64,000 nucleotides of DNA. Source: Pseudolachnospira sp051055405. Lineage in GTDB: Bacteria; Bacillota; Clostridia; Lachnospirales; Lachnospiraceae. The position numbers were made by a program, and so were the translations under genes. Each line of letters starts with the position of its first letter. Positions within the stretch are counted from its first letter, which is position 1. Positions 32,647-41,676 of this stretch are shown here, in pieces. The notes under the pieces are model-generated. The model was not told the origin of the DNA, ran no database searches, and was given only the letters and a program-made list of their open reading frames with translations. The stretch is taken from assembly GCF_051055405.1 (NCBI RefSeq), contig NZ_CP167068.1:2604001-2668000 (forward strand). Direction: 5' to 3'.

Positions 32647-32674
32647 ATTATACTGTAGGATTTCCGTATGTCAA
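32647..32674 (-). promoter_or_regulatory. Sigma-A promoter of the vWA-lipoprotein operon
   Basis: TTGACA (32669-32674) and TATAAT (32647-32652) have a 16-bp spacer on the minus strand, about 28 bp before the first start codon. Confidence 0.8.
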
Positions 32675-32845
32675 CAAGGATAGAGAAGATCACCGCCGTT
32701 CCACTCATCCGTTCACTTCTGTCTGAAATTGCAATAAAAGGAATTCTCAGCAAAACACTTATCCTTTTTTTGTAATACACGCAAACAACATTTCCTTGAA
32801 CATTGTTTTTATAAAACCGCATGATATAATGATAAAAAAGCGCCT

Positions 32846-33385
32846 TCAATTAAAAAAGTAAATACTGAAAAACGCCACCCGGTTCTCTCCGCACCAATAC
32901 GCAAGCCCACAGGCCTGCGCCATACGGTACGCATCGATACAGTAAGCCGACAGACAGGAAGCAATTTTTTCCGGTACCCGGCAGGGTTCTCCCTGAATCT
33001 TCGCGCATACCTTGCAAAGAGAGCACGGTCCCGCCATCACGGGAAGCCCTTCCACGCCTGCTTTTTGGAGCTGTTCCACGAGAGAACGTGAAATCTGATT
33101 ATGCACCCGGCGTGCTTCTTTGGTCTGCGCCGGGTCCATGACAGATTCCACTGGCTGGATCGTTTGGAGTACCAATGCTTTCCGATATTTTTGTACCCGC
33201 GCCTCCATCTCCGCCGGAGTGCCGCAGTCCGGCGGGCAGGCATAATTCACCCCGAAATTCCCGCAAGTGTTTTCCTCACAGTAACGGCGAAGCGTTGGGT
33301 CAAAGACCAAGTTCTCCCGGTCCGTCACTTTAGCATGAAGAAAACCTGCGTCCAACGCCATTTGAATCAAAACCTGTTGTTCCAT
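32846..33385 (-). CDS. DUF2284 cysteine-rich metal-binding protein
   Basis: The ATG at 33385 follows CGGAGGATGAA, giving 179 residues. Cysteines are grouped as YACPPDCGT and GPCSLCKVCAKIQGEPCRVPEK, the pattern of DUF2284 proteins, which probably bind an iron-sulfur cluster. The C-terminus (AYRMAQACGLAYWCGENRV) is also typical. The function is unknown. It is monocistronic and divergent from the YitT gene. Family confidence is good; biochemical role is not known. Confidence 0.82.
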   Translation of the reverse strand: MEQQVLIQMALDAGFLHAKVTDRENLVFDPTLRRYCEENTCGNFGVNYACPPDCGTPAEMEARVQKYRKALVLQTIQPVESVMDPAQTKEARRVHNQISRSLVEQLQKAGVEGLPVMAGPCSLCKVCAKIQGEPCRVPEKIASCLSAYCIDAYRMAQACGLAYWCGENRVAFFSIYFFN

Positions 33386-33528
33386 TTCATCCTCCGTTTT
33401 ATCCATATTCCGCTCTATTTTGGAACTGATACAGTACCTCAAAACTCCGTGTTCGATTTTACTAATTCGTCAAAATTCCGGACACACTACCCTAATAAAG
33501 AATGTGGAACGAGAAAGGAGTCATTCCT

Positions 33529-34425
33529 ATGAAAGTAAAAAGCCTCCTCCTAGTCCTTGCCGGAAATACGCTGGTCGCCTTAGCGGTTGTCCTCTTTCTC
33601 CTTCCGGGAGGAATGATCACCGGCGGTGCCACCGGACTGGCCATCGCCGTCAATCACTATTTTGATCTGCCGCTCTCCCTGTTTCTTTTTGTTTTCAATC
33701 TGATCATGTTTCTACTGGGCACATTTGTCTTAGGACGTGGCTTTGCCCTTACCACATTGGTGAGTACCTTTTATTATCCATTTATTCTGGAAGTTCTGCA
33801 AAACAGCGGTTTATCTTTTGAACTGACCAGCGACCGGATGTTATCCACCATCTGCGGAGGCTTGCTGATGGGCTTCGCCCTCGGCATCGTCATTCGAACC
33901 GGCGCCTCCACCGGCGGCATGGACATACCGCCTCTGATCTTAAAGAAAAAACTGGGGATTCCTGTTTCCATCTCCCTCTATGCCTTTGATATTGCGATCC
34001 TTTTACTTCAGGCCTCCTTTTCTGATAAAGAACAGATCCTTTACGGAATTCTGCTCGTCCTGATTTATTCCATCACTCTGGATAAGGTTCTAGTGATCGG
34101 AACTGGCCAGATCAAAGTAGAGATTATCAGTCAGGCTTATGATGAAATCAACCAACTGATCTTAAAAGATCTAAACCGTGGTTCTACCTTAATCCAGGCA
34201 AATACCGGCTATCTGCGGAAAAATCAGCCACTGGTCTTGACGGTCATGTCAAATCGGGAACTCGTCCGCCTGAACCGCCTGGTTCTAACGGTTGATCCGG
34301 AGGCATTTCTTATCATCAGCCAGGTAAAAGAGGTAAAAGGACATGGCTTTTCGCTAACAAAAGAGTATCGCCATCATCCCTCTGACCAACCATTACCGCA
34401 GCCCGAAGATCACATCAACGTCTAA
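33529..34425 (+). CDS. YitT-family membrane protein (DUF161/DUF2179)
   Basis: The ATG at 33529 follows GAAAGGAGTCATTCCT, giving 298 residues. The first 180 residues have five to six transmembrane helices with Gly-rich motifs (LLPGGMITGGATGLAIA and RTGASTGGMDIPPLI). The cytoplasmic C-terminal DUF2179 domain includes LNRGSTLIQANTGYLRK. YitT proteins are widespread in Firmicutes with no firmly assigned transport substrate. It is monocistronic and ends at a strong hairpin shared with the convergent uracil permease gene. Confidence 0.9.
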   Translation: MKVKSLLLVLAGNTLVALAVVLFLLPGGMITGGATGLAIAVNHYFDLPLSLFLFVFNLIMFLLGTFVLGRGFALTTLVSTFYYPFILEVLQNSGLSFELTSDRMLSTICGGLLMGFALGIVIRTGASTGGMDIPPLILKKKLGIPVSISLYAFDIAILLLQASFSDKEQILYGILLVLIYSITLDKVLVIGTGQIKVEIISQAYDEINQLILKDLNRGSTLIQANTGYLRKNQPLVLTVMSNRELVRLNRLVLTVDPEAFLIISQVKEVKGHGFSLTKEYRHHPSDQPLPQPEDHINV

Positions 34426-34456
34426 CCCCATTTTATTCGAATTAAAGAAAGAAAAC

Positions 34457-34497
34457 AAGGGACAAAGAGTTCCGCTGTGCGGAGCCCTTTGTCCCTT
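34457..34497. terminator. Bidirectional terminator between YitT and uracil permease genes
   Basis: AAGGGACAAAG (34457-34467) and CTTTGTCCCTT (34487-34497) form an 11-bp stem, with a further GCTCCGC pairing in the loop, between convergent genes. Confidence 0.75.
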
Positions 34498-34564
34498 CGT
34501 ACTCATATGTAATCTTTACAGAACTCTTTTTCTAAACTGCCATCAAACAACTGCTTTTATCTCC

Positions 34565-35812
34565 TCAGTCATTGGTCCAATGCAGCTTGTCCAATACATA
34601 AAAGGCCAAGCTCATCAGCATTCCGACCACGCAGGCCAAAACCATTCCTTTTAGCTCTACATTTCCGAGCTTTAACGTAATACCCGAAAGGCCCGTAATG
34701 AAGATCACAGAAGTCAAAGTCAGATTCCTCGACTTTCCATAGTCTACCTGGGAATCTACCAGAATCCGAAGGCCGGAAGTTCCAATCATTCCGTATAGCA
34801 GGAAAGAAATTCCTCCGATGACCGGACCAGGAATCGTACTGATCAAAGCAGCCAGCTTTCCAAGGCAGGAAGCGCAAATGGAAAGGATTGCCGCGCCTCC
34901 GATGACCTGTACGCTGTAGACTTTGGTAATCGCCATCACGCCGATGTTCTCACCGTAGGTCGTGGTGGGAACCGCGCCTACGCAGCCCGACAGAGCGGTA
35001 GAAAAGCAGTCCGCAAAAATGGTGCGATGCAGTCCCGGTTCTTTCAGCAAATCTTTTCCTACGATTTTACTCGTCACAACCTGATGCCCAATATGTTCAG
35101 AGGTAACTAATAGCAAGGCCGGCAGGATCGTAAGAATCGCCTCCATGTGAAACTTCGGGGCCTGGAAATTCGGAAGGGCAAAAAAGGAAGCCGCCTGCAC
35201 TTCGGTAAAATCCAAGATTCCACAGCACGCAGCCGCCACATATCCGGCGACAATCGCGATCAAAATCGGAATGACCGAAAGGAATCCGCGAAACAGCACC
35301 TGCCCTAAGACGGCGACGCCCAGCGTAACCAGAAAAACGATCACATTGCGAATCTCGATCTGCGCATCCAATAGCCCTGCGTTGCTCGCCGCGCTTCCGG
35401 CCAGTTCCAGGCCAATCAAAGCAACGACTGGTCCCATGGCCGCCGGCGGAAGCACAATGTCAATCCATTTGGTGCCGCATTTATAGATAATGAGAGCAAT
35501 GATCATACCGCATACGCCCAGAACCACAAATCCTCCCAGCGCGTATTGGTATCCAAACTTTCCGATCACCAGCGTCGCCGGGGCAATGAAAGCAAAACTG
35601 GACCCCAGATAAGCAGGCGCCTTGCCCTTTGTGATCAGAATGAACAGCAGCGTTCCCACACCATTCATCAACAGGACAATCGCCGGGTTGATCTGGAACA
35701 GAAACGGTACCAGCACGGAAGCTCCGAACATCGCAAACATATGCTGGATGCTAAGCGGAATCAACAGTTTTGCAGGAACTTTTTCCTCGATTTGAATCGT
35801 GCGTCTTTCCAA
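34565..35812 (-). CDS. uraA: Uracil/xanthine permease, NCS2 family
   Basis: A TTG at 35812 preceded by GGGAGGTAACACA is the likely start, giving 415 residues that begin ERRTIQIEEKVPAK. The polytopic protein has the NCS2 features: QHMFAMFGASVLVPFL near the N-terminus, TSEHIGHQ in helix 8 and GAVPTTTYGENIGV (around residues 280-293). Such permeases import uracil, using the proton gradient. It is immediately downstream of an acyltransferase gene on the same strand. Uracil rather than xanthine is favoured by close resemblance to UraA. Confidence 0.9.
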   Translation of the reverse strand: MERRTIQIEEKVPAKLLIPLSIQHMFAMFGASVLVPFLFQINPAIVLLMNGVGTLLFILITKGKAPAYLGSSFAFIAPATLVIGKFGYQYALGGFVVLGVCGMIIALIIYKCGTKWIDIVLPPAAMGPVVALIGLELAGSAASNAGLLDAQIEIRNVIVFLVTLGVAVLGQVLFRGFLSVIPILIAIVAGYVAAACCGILDFTEVQAASFFALPNFQAPKFHMEAILTILPALLLVTSEHIGHQVVTSKIVGKDLLKEPGLHRTIFADCFSTALSGCVGAVPTTTYGENIGVMAITKVYSVQVIGGAAILSICASCLGKLAALISTIPGPVIGGISFLLYGMIGTSGLRILVDSQVDYGKSRNLTLTSVIFITGLSGITLKLGNVELKGMVLACVVGMLMSLAFYVLDKLHWTND

Positions 35813-35859
35813 TGTGTTACCTCCCTTTCTCTTGTCGAATATTACCAAAAGTTAGTGTA

Positions 35860-36927
35860 TCACATCTTTTCTCCCCTGACAATGCGGATTTTCTGAAAAA
35901 TCTTCCCAAAGAAAAATTGGCAAACGCGGTAGAGTCCATCTAAGAGCCACGCGCCCAAAAACGAGCAGACAAATACCGCCGGCACAATCACCAAAAAGTA
36001 CGGCAGCCGACCGGTCATCATCGGTACTCTTTCATTTAAAATAGGATAAAATTGCTGATCAAAAATCCAGGACAACAGATAAATCCCAAGAGAAAGCCGA
36101 GATACGCACGCCATACCCTTTTTCAAGATAGCGGGCAGCCGTTCCAGGGAGAGACTCTGCAGCCAGATAAACAAAAGAATCGTAGAGATTACATTTTCAA
36201 ATCCATACCAGTCCGCATACATCCCCCACTCATATTTTCCGCCTCCGCTTCGATAGATGTTAAAGGCAGCGCAGAGCACAATCCAGATCACATAGGCAGC
36301 CAATACAAGGTGCTTTTTCTTCAGACGGAGCGGGTACTCCCTGAGATAGCAGCCGATAAAATAATACATCCAAGGGTAGCAGTGCAGCCAGTACGTGGTG
36401 ACAAAGTAACTGGAGATATTGATCAGGCTGCTCAGGCTGGTCAGAACAAACAGTGTTAAAATAAGAATCTGTTTCTGACGCTTGCCGGCCAGATTCCGGT
36501 AAATCAAGTTCAAAAAGGGAATCAGAAGAAACAGGCCGATATACATTTCTACATACCAAGCGTAGGGCGCGCCGGTAAAATCCAGCAAGTCCTGTATCGC
36601 CGTATGCCAGGTATACGACGTACCATGCCGCGAGGCATATACCATACAGCAAAGGCTGGCCGCCAGATAAAAAAATAAAGAATGGAGAATGCCCTTATAA
36701 TACCGCAAACTTAAGCTTTTTTCCGCCATCAGATACCCGGTCGTTATCAAAAAAAGCGGTACGCAAACCATACATGCCGTACGCATCGCCATCATCAGAT
36801 ACATCCGCTCCCCCTGTACCGGAGTATTATAAAACTGATTGTTCAGAAAAAAATGTACGGAAAGAACTCCCAGAACCGCCATACATTTTGTTAAATCAAT
36901 ATTAACATTCCGTTCTCTTTTGTTCAT
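35860..36927 (-). CDS. Acyltransferase 3 family membrane protein
   Basis: The ATG at 36927 follows GGGGGGGAGC, giving 355 residues. It has about ten transmembrane helices with the opening NVNIDLTKCMAVLGVLSVHF, where the His is the conserved acyltransferase-3 residue, and later WYVEMYIGLFLLIPFL. These enzymes O-acetylate cell-surface polysaccharides or related polymers. It follows the phosphoglycerol transferase gene on the same strand, which suggests both modify an envelope polymer. Confidence 0.88.
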   Translation of the reverse strand: MNKRERNVNIDLTKCMAVLGVLSVHFFLNNQFYNTPVQGERMYLMMAMRTACMVCVPLFLITTGYLMAEKSLSLRYYKGILHSLFFYLAASLCCMVYASRHGTSYTWHTAIQDLLDFTGAPYAWYVEMYIGLFLLIPFLNLIYRNLAGKRQKQILILTLFVLTSLSSLINISSYFVTTYWLHCYPWMYYFIGCYLREYPLRLKKKHLVLAAYVIWIVLCAAFNIYRSGGGKYEWGMYADWYGFENVISTILLFIWLQSLSLERLPAILKKGMACVSRLSLGIYLLSWIFDQQFYPILNERVPMMTGRLPYFLVIVPAVFVCSFLGAWLLDGLYRVCQFFFGKIFQKIRIVRGEKM

Positions 36928-37037
36928 TTTGCTCCCCCCCTTTGTCAAAAAAGGCTGCCAGAAACTTTTATCCGGAAAAGCGCCTTCCCAGCATCCATTC
37001 CGAGACAAAACTTCTGCAGCCCTTATTCCCTTCTCGC

Positions 37038-38522
37038 CTAATCTTCCGAATACAGGAAGCGCTCCTGATAGAACGAAGACTTTTTAGCCAGCTCCGCATC
37101 CAACGGCGGCAAACTGCTTCCCATCTTTTCCAGCAGCGTCTCTTCTTCCGAAAACAGATTAACCCCCAGGCCAACCCGGTTTCCCTCGATCGTTGCTCCC
37201 AGTCCTCCCAGGGTAGTAGCCATCAAATCCAGCGTCGTGCAGCTGCGATTCCCTTCTATCGCCGGCAAAACAGAAGGATTGATAAAAACATCGTAAGCAC
37301 AGCGGCAGTACCCCTCCGGCACGCCATTGCAAAAATCGCTGTCCATGGTTAGATGATCCCCCACCAGAACGATCATCGTATCCTTCCCGAATTCCTGAGC
37401 CTGAACCCATTCGACAAATTCGGCCAGCTGACGGCTGGAACACGCCATCACATTTGCGTACTGGTTTTTACCGAACTCATCCCGGCACAGATCACACACA
37501 TAGCCGTCCTCGAAGTGGGTATCCATGGTCGCCATAGTCAGGTTGAACGGCTGCTCCTCTTCCGCCAGCTGCAAAAGTTTCTCCTTCGCGAAAGCAAAGA
37601 GCTTGGCATCCTCCATCCCCCAAAAAACATAGTAATCCTCCGGAATTTTTCCTTCTGCTATGGCCCAGTCATAATCACAGATCTCATAGTTGCCATGTTG
37701 GGTAAACCAGTTGCTCGTCCCGCCAAATCCGGCGGAGGCGCCAGACATAAATACATTCCGATACCCGTTTTCCTCCAAGATCTCTCCGATACTGGTGACT
37801 GCAGGCATAAACCGTTCATACAACCCCATGGAATTTGCCTCTACTGGGATCAAAAAGGGAAGTCCACTTGTCTGGCAGACCATGGAGGCAATGGTCCAGC
37901 CGGTTCCGTAGCAAGGCCGGTACCCTCCCCCGTCCACCGCGGAGAAACTCACGTTTTCCTCCGCCAGCTTTGTCAATTCCGGAATGCAGTTAAAATCAAA
38001 AGCTCCGCCCTTTTCTTTGGATTGATATGTCGTTTCCATCGATTCCAGAAAAACATAGATCAGATTTTTCTTTTTCTCTGGAAAGGTAATCGCAATCGAA
38101 TTCGGGTCGACAAAATTTTCTTCAATCACATAGGACTCTTCCGACTGATAACGGATGTATTCTACGACCCCCAGCTGGTCAACGGCATACCAAAATCCGC
38201 CGATCAAAACAATCAGCGCCAGAAGCGGCATTCCCCAAAAACGGAATGCATTTTTCCATATCTCCCGTTTGATTAAAATTCCGATGGCCACAGATAAACC
38301 GCCCACAAGAACCAGTGGAATAAACAGACAATGGAATAAAACCTGCAGAACATAAGATGAAGACATTCCGTCCATCGGACTGGTGATCTGAAAAATGATC
38401 TGTTCAAATGTCGGTTCGTTATAATAATGATTGACAAATATCGCCGAGGCGACGGCAATCACTCCCAAAAGCGTAAACAAAAAGCAGATCGCTGCCAAAA
38501 TCTTCTTCTTTTTATCTTTCAT
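37038..38522 (-). CDS. Membrane sulfatase-fold phosphoglycerol transferase (LtaS/MdoB-type)
   Basis: The 494-residue protein starts at ATG 38522. Three to four transmembrane helices (about 8-30, 58-85, 94-115) precede an extracellular sulfatase-fold domain. The motif GTGWTIASMVCQTSGLP closely resembles the catalytic Thr region of phosphoglycerol transferase (MdoB/OpgB) and related LtaS enzymes. LVGDHLTMDSDF is the C-terminal metal-binding motif. It transfers glycerol phosphate from phosphatidylglycerol to an envelope polymer. The neighbouring acyltransferase gene fits an envelope-modification role. Confidence 0.88.
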   Translation of the reverse strand: MKDKKKKILAAICFLFTLLGVIAVASAIFVNHYYNEPTFEQIIFQITSPMDGMSSSYVLQVLFHCLFIPLVLVGGLSVAIGILIKREIWKNAFRFWGMPLLALIVLIGGFWYAVDQLGVVEYIRYQSEESYVIEENFVDPNSIAITFPEKKKNLIYVFLESMETTYQSKEKGGAFDFNCIPELTKLAEENVSFSAVDGGGYRPCYGTGWTIASMVCQTSGLPFLIPVEANSMGLYERFMPAVTSIGEILEENGYRNVFMSGASAGFGGTSNWFTQHGNYEICDYDWAIAEGKIPEDYYVFWGMEDAKLFAFAKEKLLQLAEEEQPFNLTMATMDTHFEDGYVCDLCRDEFGKNQYANVMACSSRQLAEFVEWVQAQEFGKDTMIVLVGDHLTMDSDFCNGVPEGYCRCAYDVFINPSVLPAIEGNRSCTTLDLMATTLGGLGATIEGNRVGLGVNLFSEEETLLEKMGSSLPPLDAELAKKSSFYQERFLYSED

Positions 38523-38648
38523 TGCGCCCCCGTTTTTAGCTGTGCTGTCTTATCTTTGTTGGAGCTTACTCCAAAACAAGAATTAGTATATCACAAAACA
38601 CCAGGGAATCGCAACCGGAGATTCCTTTTTGCGACAAAATTCCCGCCC

Positions 38649-38828
38649 TTACGTTTCCGTATACCGCTCCCGAATCTGCTCCCGCTGCGCCTCATCCAGT
38701 TCCACCCACTCCACATAAGGCGTATGGCAGACCACCATCGGCCTGCCGCACTCGTAACAACTGGCTTTTAAATATTTCGACACCACCCGCACTTTTCCAC
38801 ACTTCGGGCAGATAAATACTCGAATCAT
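38649..38828 (-). CDS. Small zinc-ribbon protein
   Basis: The ATG at 38828 (RBS GGGGGAAGACGT) gives a 59-residue protein with two Cys pairs, CPKC and CYEC, spaced as in a rubredoxin-like zinc ribbon. No other motif is visible. It is a single small gene in front of argS, in the opposite direction. The function is unknown. Confidence 0.6.
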   Translation of the reverse strand: MIRVFICPKCGKVRVVSKYLKASCYECGRPMVVCHTPYVEWVELDEAQREQIRERYTET

Positions 38829-39033
38829 ACGTCTTCCCCCTGATACCGGGAATTTTCCCTCCCTATTATTATACATAAAATTACAAGAAGAGAAAGACTT
38901 GCTTTTTCTTTTTTTTTGTAATACACTGGTTCATAGTTTATATCCGGTCGAATAGAGGCATGATATATAGAAAACACGTACCTTCCGTTGATAAGGACGC
39001 TATTGTCAACGGAATACCAGCTCTGGAGGATTT

Positions 39034-40803
39034 ATGAAAACCATTTTAGAACAAATTACGGCGGCGATGGAAGAAGCGTTTGAGGCCTGCGGCTACGAAT
39101 CTCGCTTTGCCAAGGTCAGCCTGTCCAACCGCCCGGATTTATGCGAATATCAGTGTAACGGAGCATTGGCGGCCGCCAAGACTTACCACAAAGCGCCCAT
39201 TCAGATTGCGTCCGACGTCGCAGAGAAGCTGCAGAATCATCCCATGTTTCTCGACGCTGCCGCGGCAGCTCCCGGCTTTTTAAATTTAAAACTTTCCGGC
39301 AATTACCTGGCCGGCTATTTAAACCGGATGATGCAGGAAGAGCGTCTGGGCTGCGAGCCTATCGGCGCAGACAAGAGCGTCATCATTGATTACGGCGGCC
39401 CCAACGTGGCCAAGCCCTTGCATGTGGGCCATTTGCGCGCGGCTATCATTGGAGAAAGTTTAAAGCGAATCTATCGTTACAATGGATATCAGGTAATTGG
39501 CGACGTGCATCTGGGAGACTGGGGCCTTCAGATGGGCCTTATCATAGAAGAAACCAGAAGCCGTCACCCGGAACTTCCTTACTTTGACGAAGCCTTCACC
39601 GGTGATTATCCATCGGATCCGCCTTTTACGATTTCTGATTTGGAGGAAATCTATCCTACCGCCAGCGCGAAGGCGAAACAGGATGAAACTTTTGCCAAAG
39701 CCGCCCATGACGCTACAGTAAAGCTTCAAAAAGGAAATCCCGGCTATCAGGCTATTTTCCGCCACATTTTAGCGGTATCCATCGCAGATTTAAAGAAAAA
39801 CTATGCGCGCTTAAAGGTGGATTTTGATATCTGGAAAGGAGAAAGCGACGCGCAGCCCTACATCCCGGATATGATCGAGAAGATGAAACAAGACGGCCTG
39901 CTCTATGAGAGCCAGGGCGCGCTGGTGGTCGATGTCAAAGAGGATACGGATACCAAGGAGATTCCTCCGTGCATCGTTCAGAAATCAGACGGCGCTTCCC
40001 TCTATGCCACCACAGACCTGGCCACTCTGGTGGAGCGGGAAAAACTGTATCATCCGGACGAAGTCCTCTATGTGGTGGACAAGCGTCAAGACATGCACTT
40101 TACGCAAGTTTTCCGCACCGCCCGAAAGGCGAGCATCATTCGCCCGGAAACCAAATTGACCTTCCTTGGCTTCGGCACCATGAACGGCAAAGATGGGAAA
40201 CCGTTTAAGACAAGAGAAGGCGGGGTCATGCGCCTGGAACATCTGATCCGCGATATCAATGAGGCTGTTTACGCCAGAATCATGGAAAACCGAGAGATTT
40301 CCGAGGAAGACGCCCACGAAATTTCCCAAATCATCGGCTTGGCCGCTTTAAAGTACGGAGACCTGTCAAATCAGGCGACCAAAGACTATGTCTTTGATGT
40401 CGACCGCTTTACCTCCTTTGAAGGTAATACCGGCCCTTATATTCTCTACACCATGGTCCGAATCAAATCCATCCTGGGGAAATATCGGGCTGCGTCGGGA
40501 AATGCAGAGCTTCCAAAGGCGCTGAGCGACGCCAAAAGCAGCAGTGAGAAAGAGCTCCAGCTTTTGTTATCCCGCGCCAATGATGTAATTGCCGCAGCCT
40601 GCGCTGAGATTGCTCCCCATCGGCTGTGCCAGTATATTTATGAAGTCTCCAACGCCTTCAACAAATTTTATCATGAAACCAAGATCTTAGGAGAAGAGGA
40701 TGGCGAGAAGCAAAAGGGCTGGATCGCTTTGCTGTCCGCTTCCTTAACCGTTCTTGCAGACTGTATTGATCTTTTAGGATTTGAAGCGCCGGAAAAGATG
40801 TAA
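39034..40803 (+). CDS. argS: Arginyl-tRNA synthetase
   Basis: The ATG at 39034 follows CTGGAGGATTT. The 589-residue class I enzyme has the Arg-type N-terminal domain, the HIGH-like motif NVAKPLHVGHLR (about 130-141), and the DALR anticodon-binding domain at the C-terminus ending LLGFEAPEKM. A canonical KMSKS is not present; the FKTREGGVMRLEHL segment occupies that place, as in many ArgRS. It charges tRNA-Arg. The leader contains an inverted repeat TTCCGTTGA/TCAACGGAA (about 38985-39014) of unknown role. Confidence 0.97.
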   Translation: MKTILEQITAAMEEAFEACGYESRFAKVSLSNRPDLCEYQCNGALAAAKTYHKAPIQIASDVAEKLQNHPMFLDAAAAAPGFLNLKLSGNYLAGYLNRMMQEERLGCEPIGADKSVIIDYGGPNVAKPLHVGHLRAAIIGESLKRIYRYNGYQVIGDVHLGDWGLQMGLIIEETRSRHPELPYFDEAFTGDYPSDPPFTISDLEEIYPTASAKAKQDETFAKAAHDATVKLQKGNPGYQAIFRHILAVSIADLKKNYARLKVDFDIWKGESDAQPYIPDMIEKMKQDGLLYESQGALVVDVKEDTDTKEIPPCIVQKSDGASLYATTDLATLVEREKLYHPDEVLYVVDKRQDMHFTQVFRTARKASIIRPETKLTFLGFGTMNGKDGKPFKTREGGVMRLEHLIRDINEAVYARIMENREISEEDAHEISQIIGLAALKYGDLSNQATKDYVFDVDRFTSFEGNTGPYILYTMVRIKSILGKYRAASGNAELPKALSDAKSSSEKELQLLLSRANDVIAAACAEIAPHRLCQYIYEVSNAFNKFYHETKILGEEDGEKQKGWIALLSASLTVLADCIDLLGFEAPEKM

Positions 40804-40815
40804 GATCTATGGCGT

Positions 40816-40857
40816 AAAGTGGGAGGATTCCTCATTTCTAAGGAGTCCTCCCACTTT
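40816..40857. terminator. Bidirectional terminator after argS
   Basis: AAAGTGGGAGGA (40816-40827) and TCCTCCCACTTT (40846-40857) form a 12-bp stem, between the convergent argS and VanZ-like genes. Confidence 0.85.
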
Positions 40858-40909
40858 ATTCTTCTCTCATATTCCACCCTTACCTTCCATTCTCATATGG
40901 AAAGATGTG

Positions 40910-41389
40910 CTAATTCCAAAGTTTTTTTACCGCCGCATATCCGACCATGCCAATCACCGCTCCCAATGTATTGAGTAGGATATCGTCCACGTCAAATTCT
41001 CCTAAAAGAGAAAACAGCTGCGTCGTCTCCAAAAATAGGGAAAAGAAACCTGCGCCAAAAAATGTTGGCAATAGATACTTGCGGCCCCTGCGCAGCATGG
41101 GTACTAAGACGCCAAAAGGGAAAAATGCAGTTACATTATATACCAGATTGGCAAAAGCAATATCCGGAATTTTATTCCAATGCTTTAAATACAGACGGAT
41201 CATCCGAAAAGGGATGAAATTTGCCGTCTCTGCATGGGTTCGGACCGCATCCAGACTCCAATGAGCCAAAATCTCCCGCGTTCTAGCCCCACCATGCTTA
41301 AAAACAATCAAATCCACCAGAACAAGCAGATAACACACAAATACCGCCCACAAAATCCAGTGGAACATCTGCCTATTTTTTCTTCTCAT
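40910..41389 (-). CDS. VanZ-like membrane protein
   Basis: The best start is ATG 41389, which overlaps the end of the upstream gene and follows GGAGAGAA; the product is 159 residues. Several hydrophobic segments and the motif NLVYNVTAFFPFGVLVP, with ETTQLFSLLGEFDVDDILLN, identify the VanZ-like family. VanZ confers low teicoplanin resistance in enterococci, but most homologues have no known role. It is the last gene of the DUF1385-prmC-prfA group. Confidence 0.85.
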   Translation of the reverse strand: MRRKNRQMFHWILWAVFVCYLLVLVDLIVFKHGGARTREILAHWSLDAVRTHAETANFIPFRMIRLYLKHWNKIPDIAFANLVYNVTAFFPFGVLVPMLRRGRKYLLPTFFGAGFFSLFLETTQLFSLLGEFDVDDILLNTLGAVIGMVGYAAVKKLWN

Positions 41390-41663
41390 TTCTCTCCGCT
41401 TGCGCATCCAACCGACGGTTCCTCCAATATAAGGTACAATCAATGGAAACCAGGATCAGATCCAGAACATAGAAAGCTACTACATAAGTCACATTGCCAG
41501 CGGCAAATTTGGACGCGATGCCACAGAGATAGCCCAACATAATCATATACATAAATCCGACGCTGCGGCCCTTTGCCGTGCGGGAACGTATGGATTTTAC
41601 GATGTTAAACGGCCAGGAACACCCAAAACAAATGAGCATGGTTATTTCCAAAAACTGTGCCAT
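41373..41663 (-). CDS. Small membrane protein, PQ-loop/SWEET-like
   Basis: The ATG at 41663 follows GGGAGTATAGAT, giving 96 residues with three likely transmembrane helices. The segment CFGCSWPFNIVKSIRSRTAK, followed by GRSVGF, resembles the PQ-loop of SWEET/PQ-loop transporters (one half-unit). No substrate is known. It sits between prfA and the VanZ-like gene in one operon. Confidence 0.65.
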   Translation of the reverse strand: MAQFLEITMLICFGCSWPFNIVKSIRSRTAKGRSVGFMYMIMLGYLCGIASKFAAGNVTYVVAFYVLDLILVSIDCTLYWRNRRLDAQAERNEKKK

Positions 41664-41676
41664 ATCTATACTCCCT

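Noticed and set aside
38983..39020. Hairpin before argS as a T-box leader
   Set aside because: There is no T-box motif or specifier stem and no terminator; it is only a short inverted repeat.
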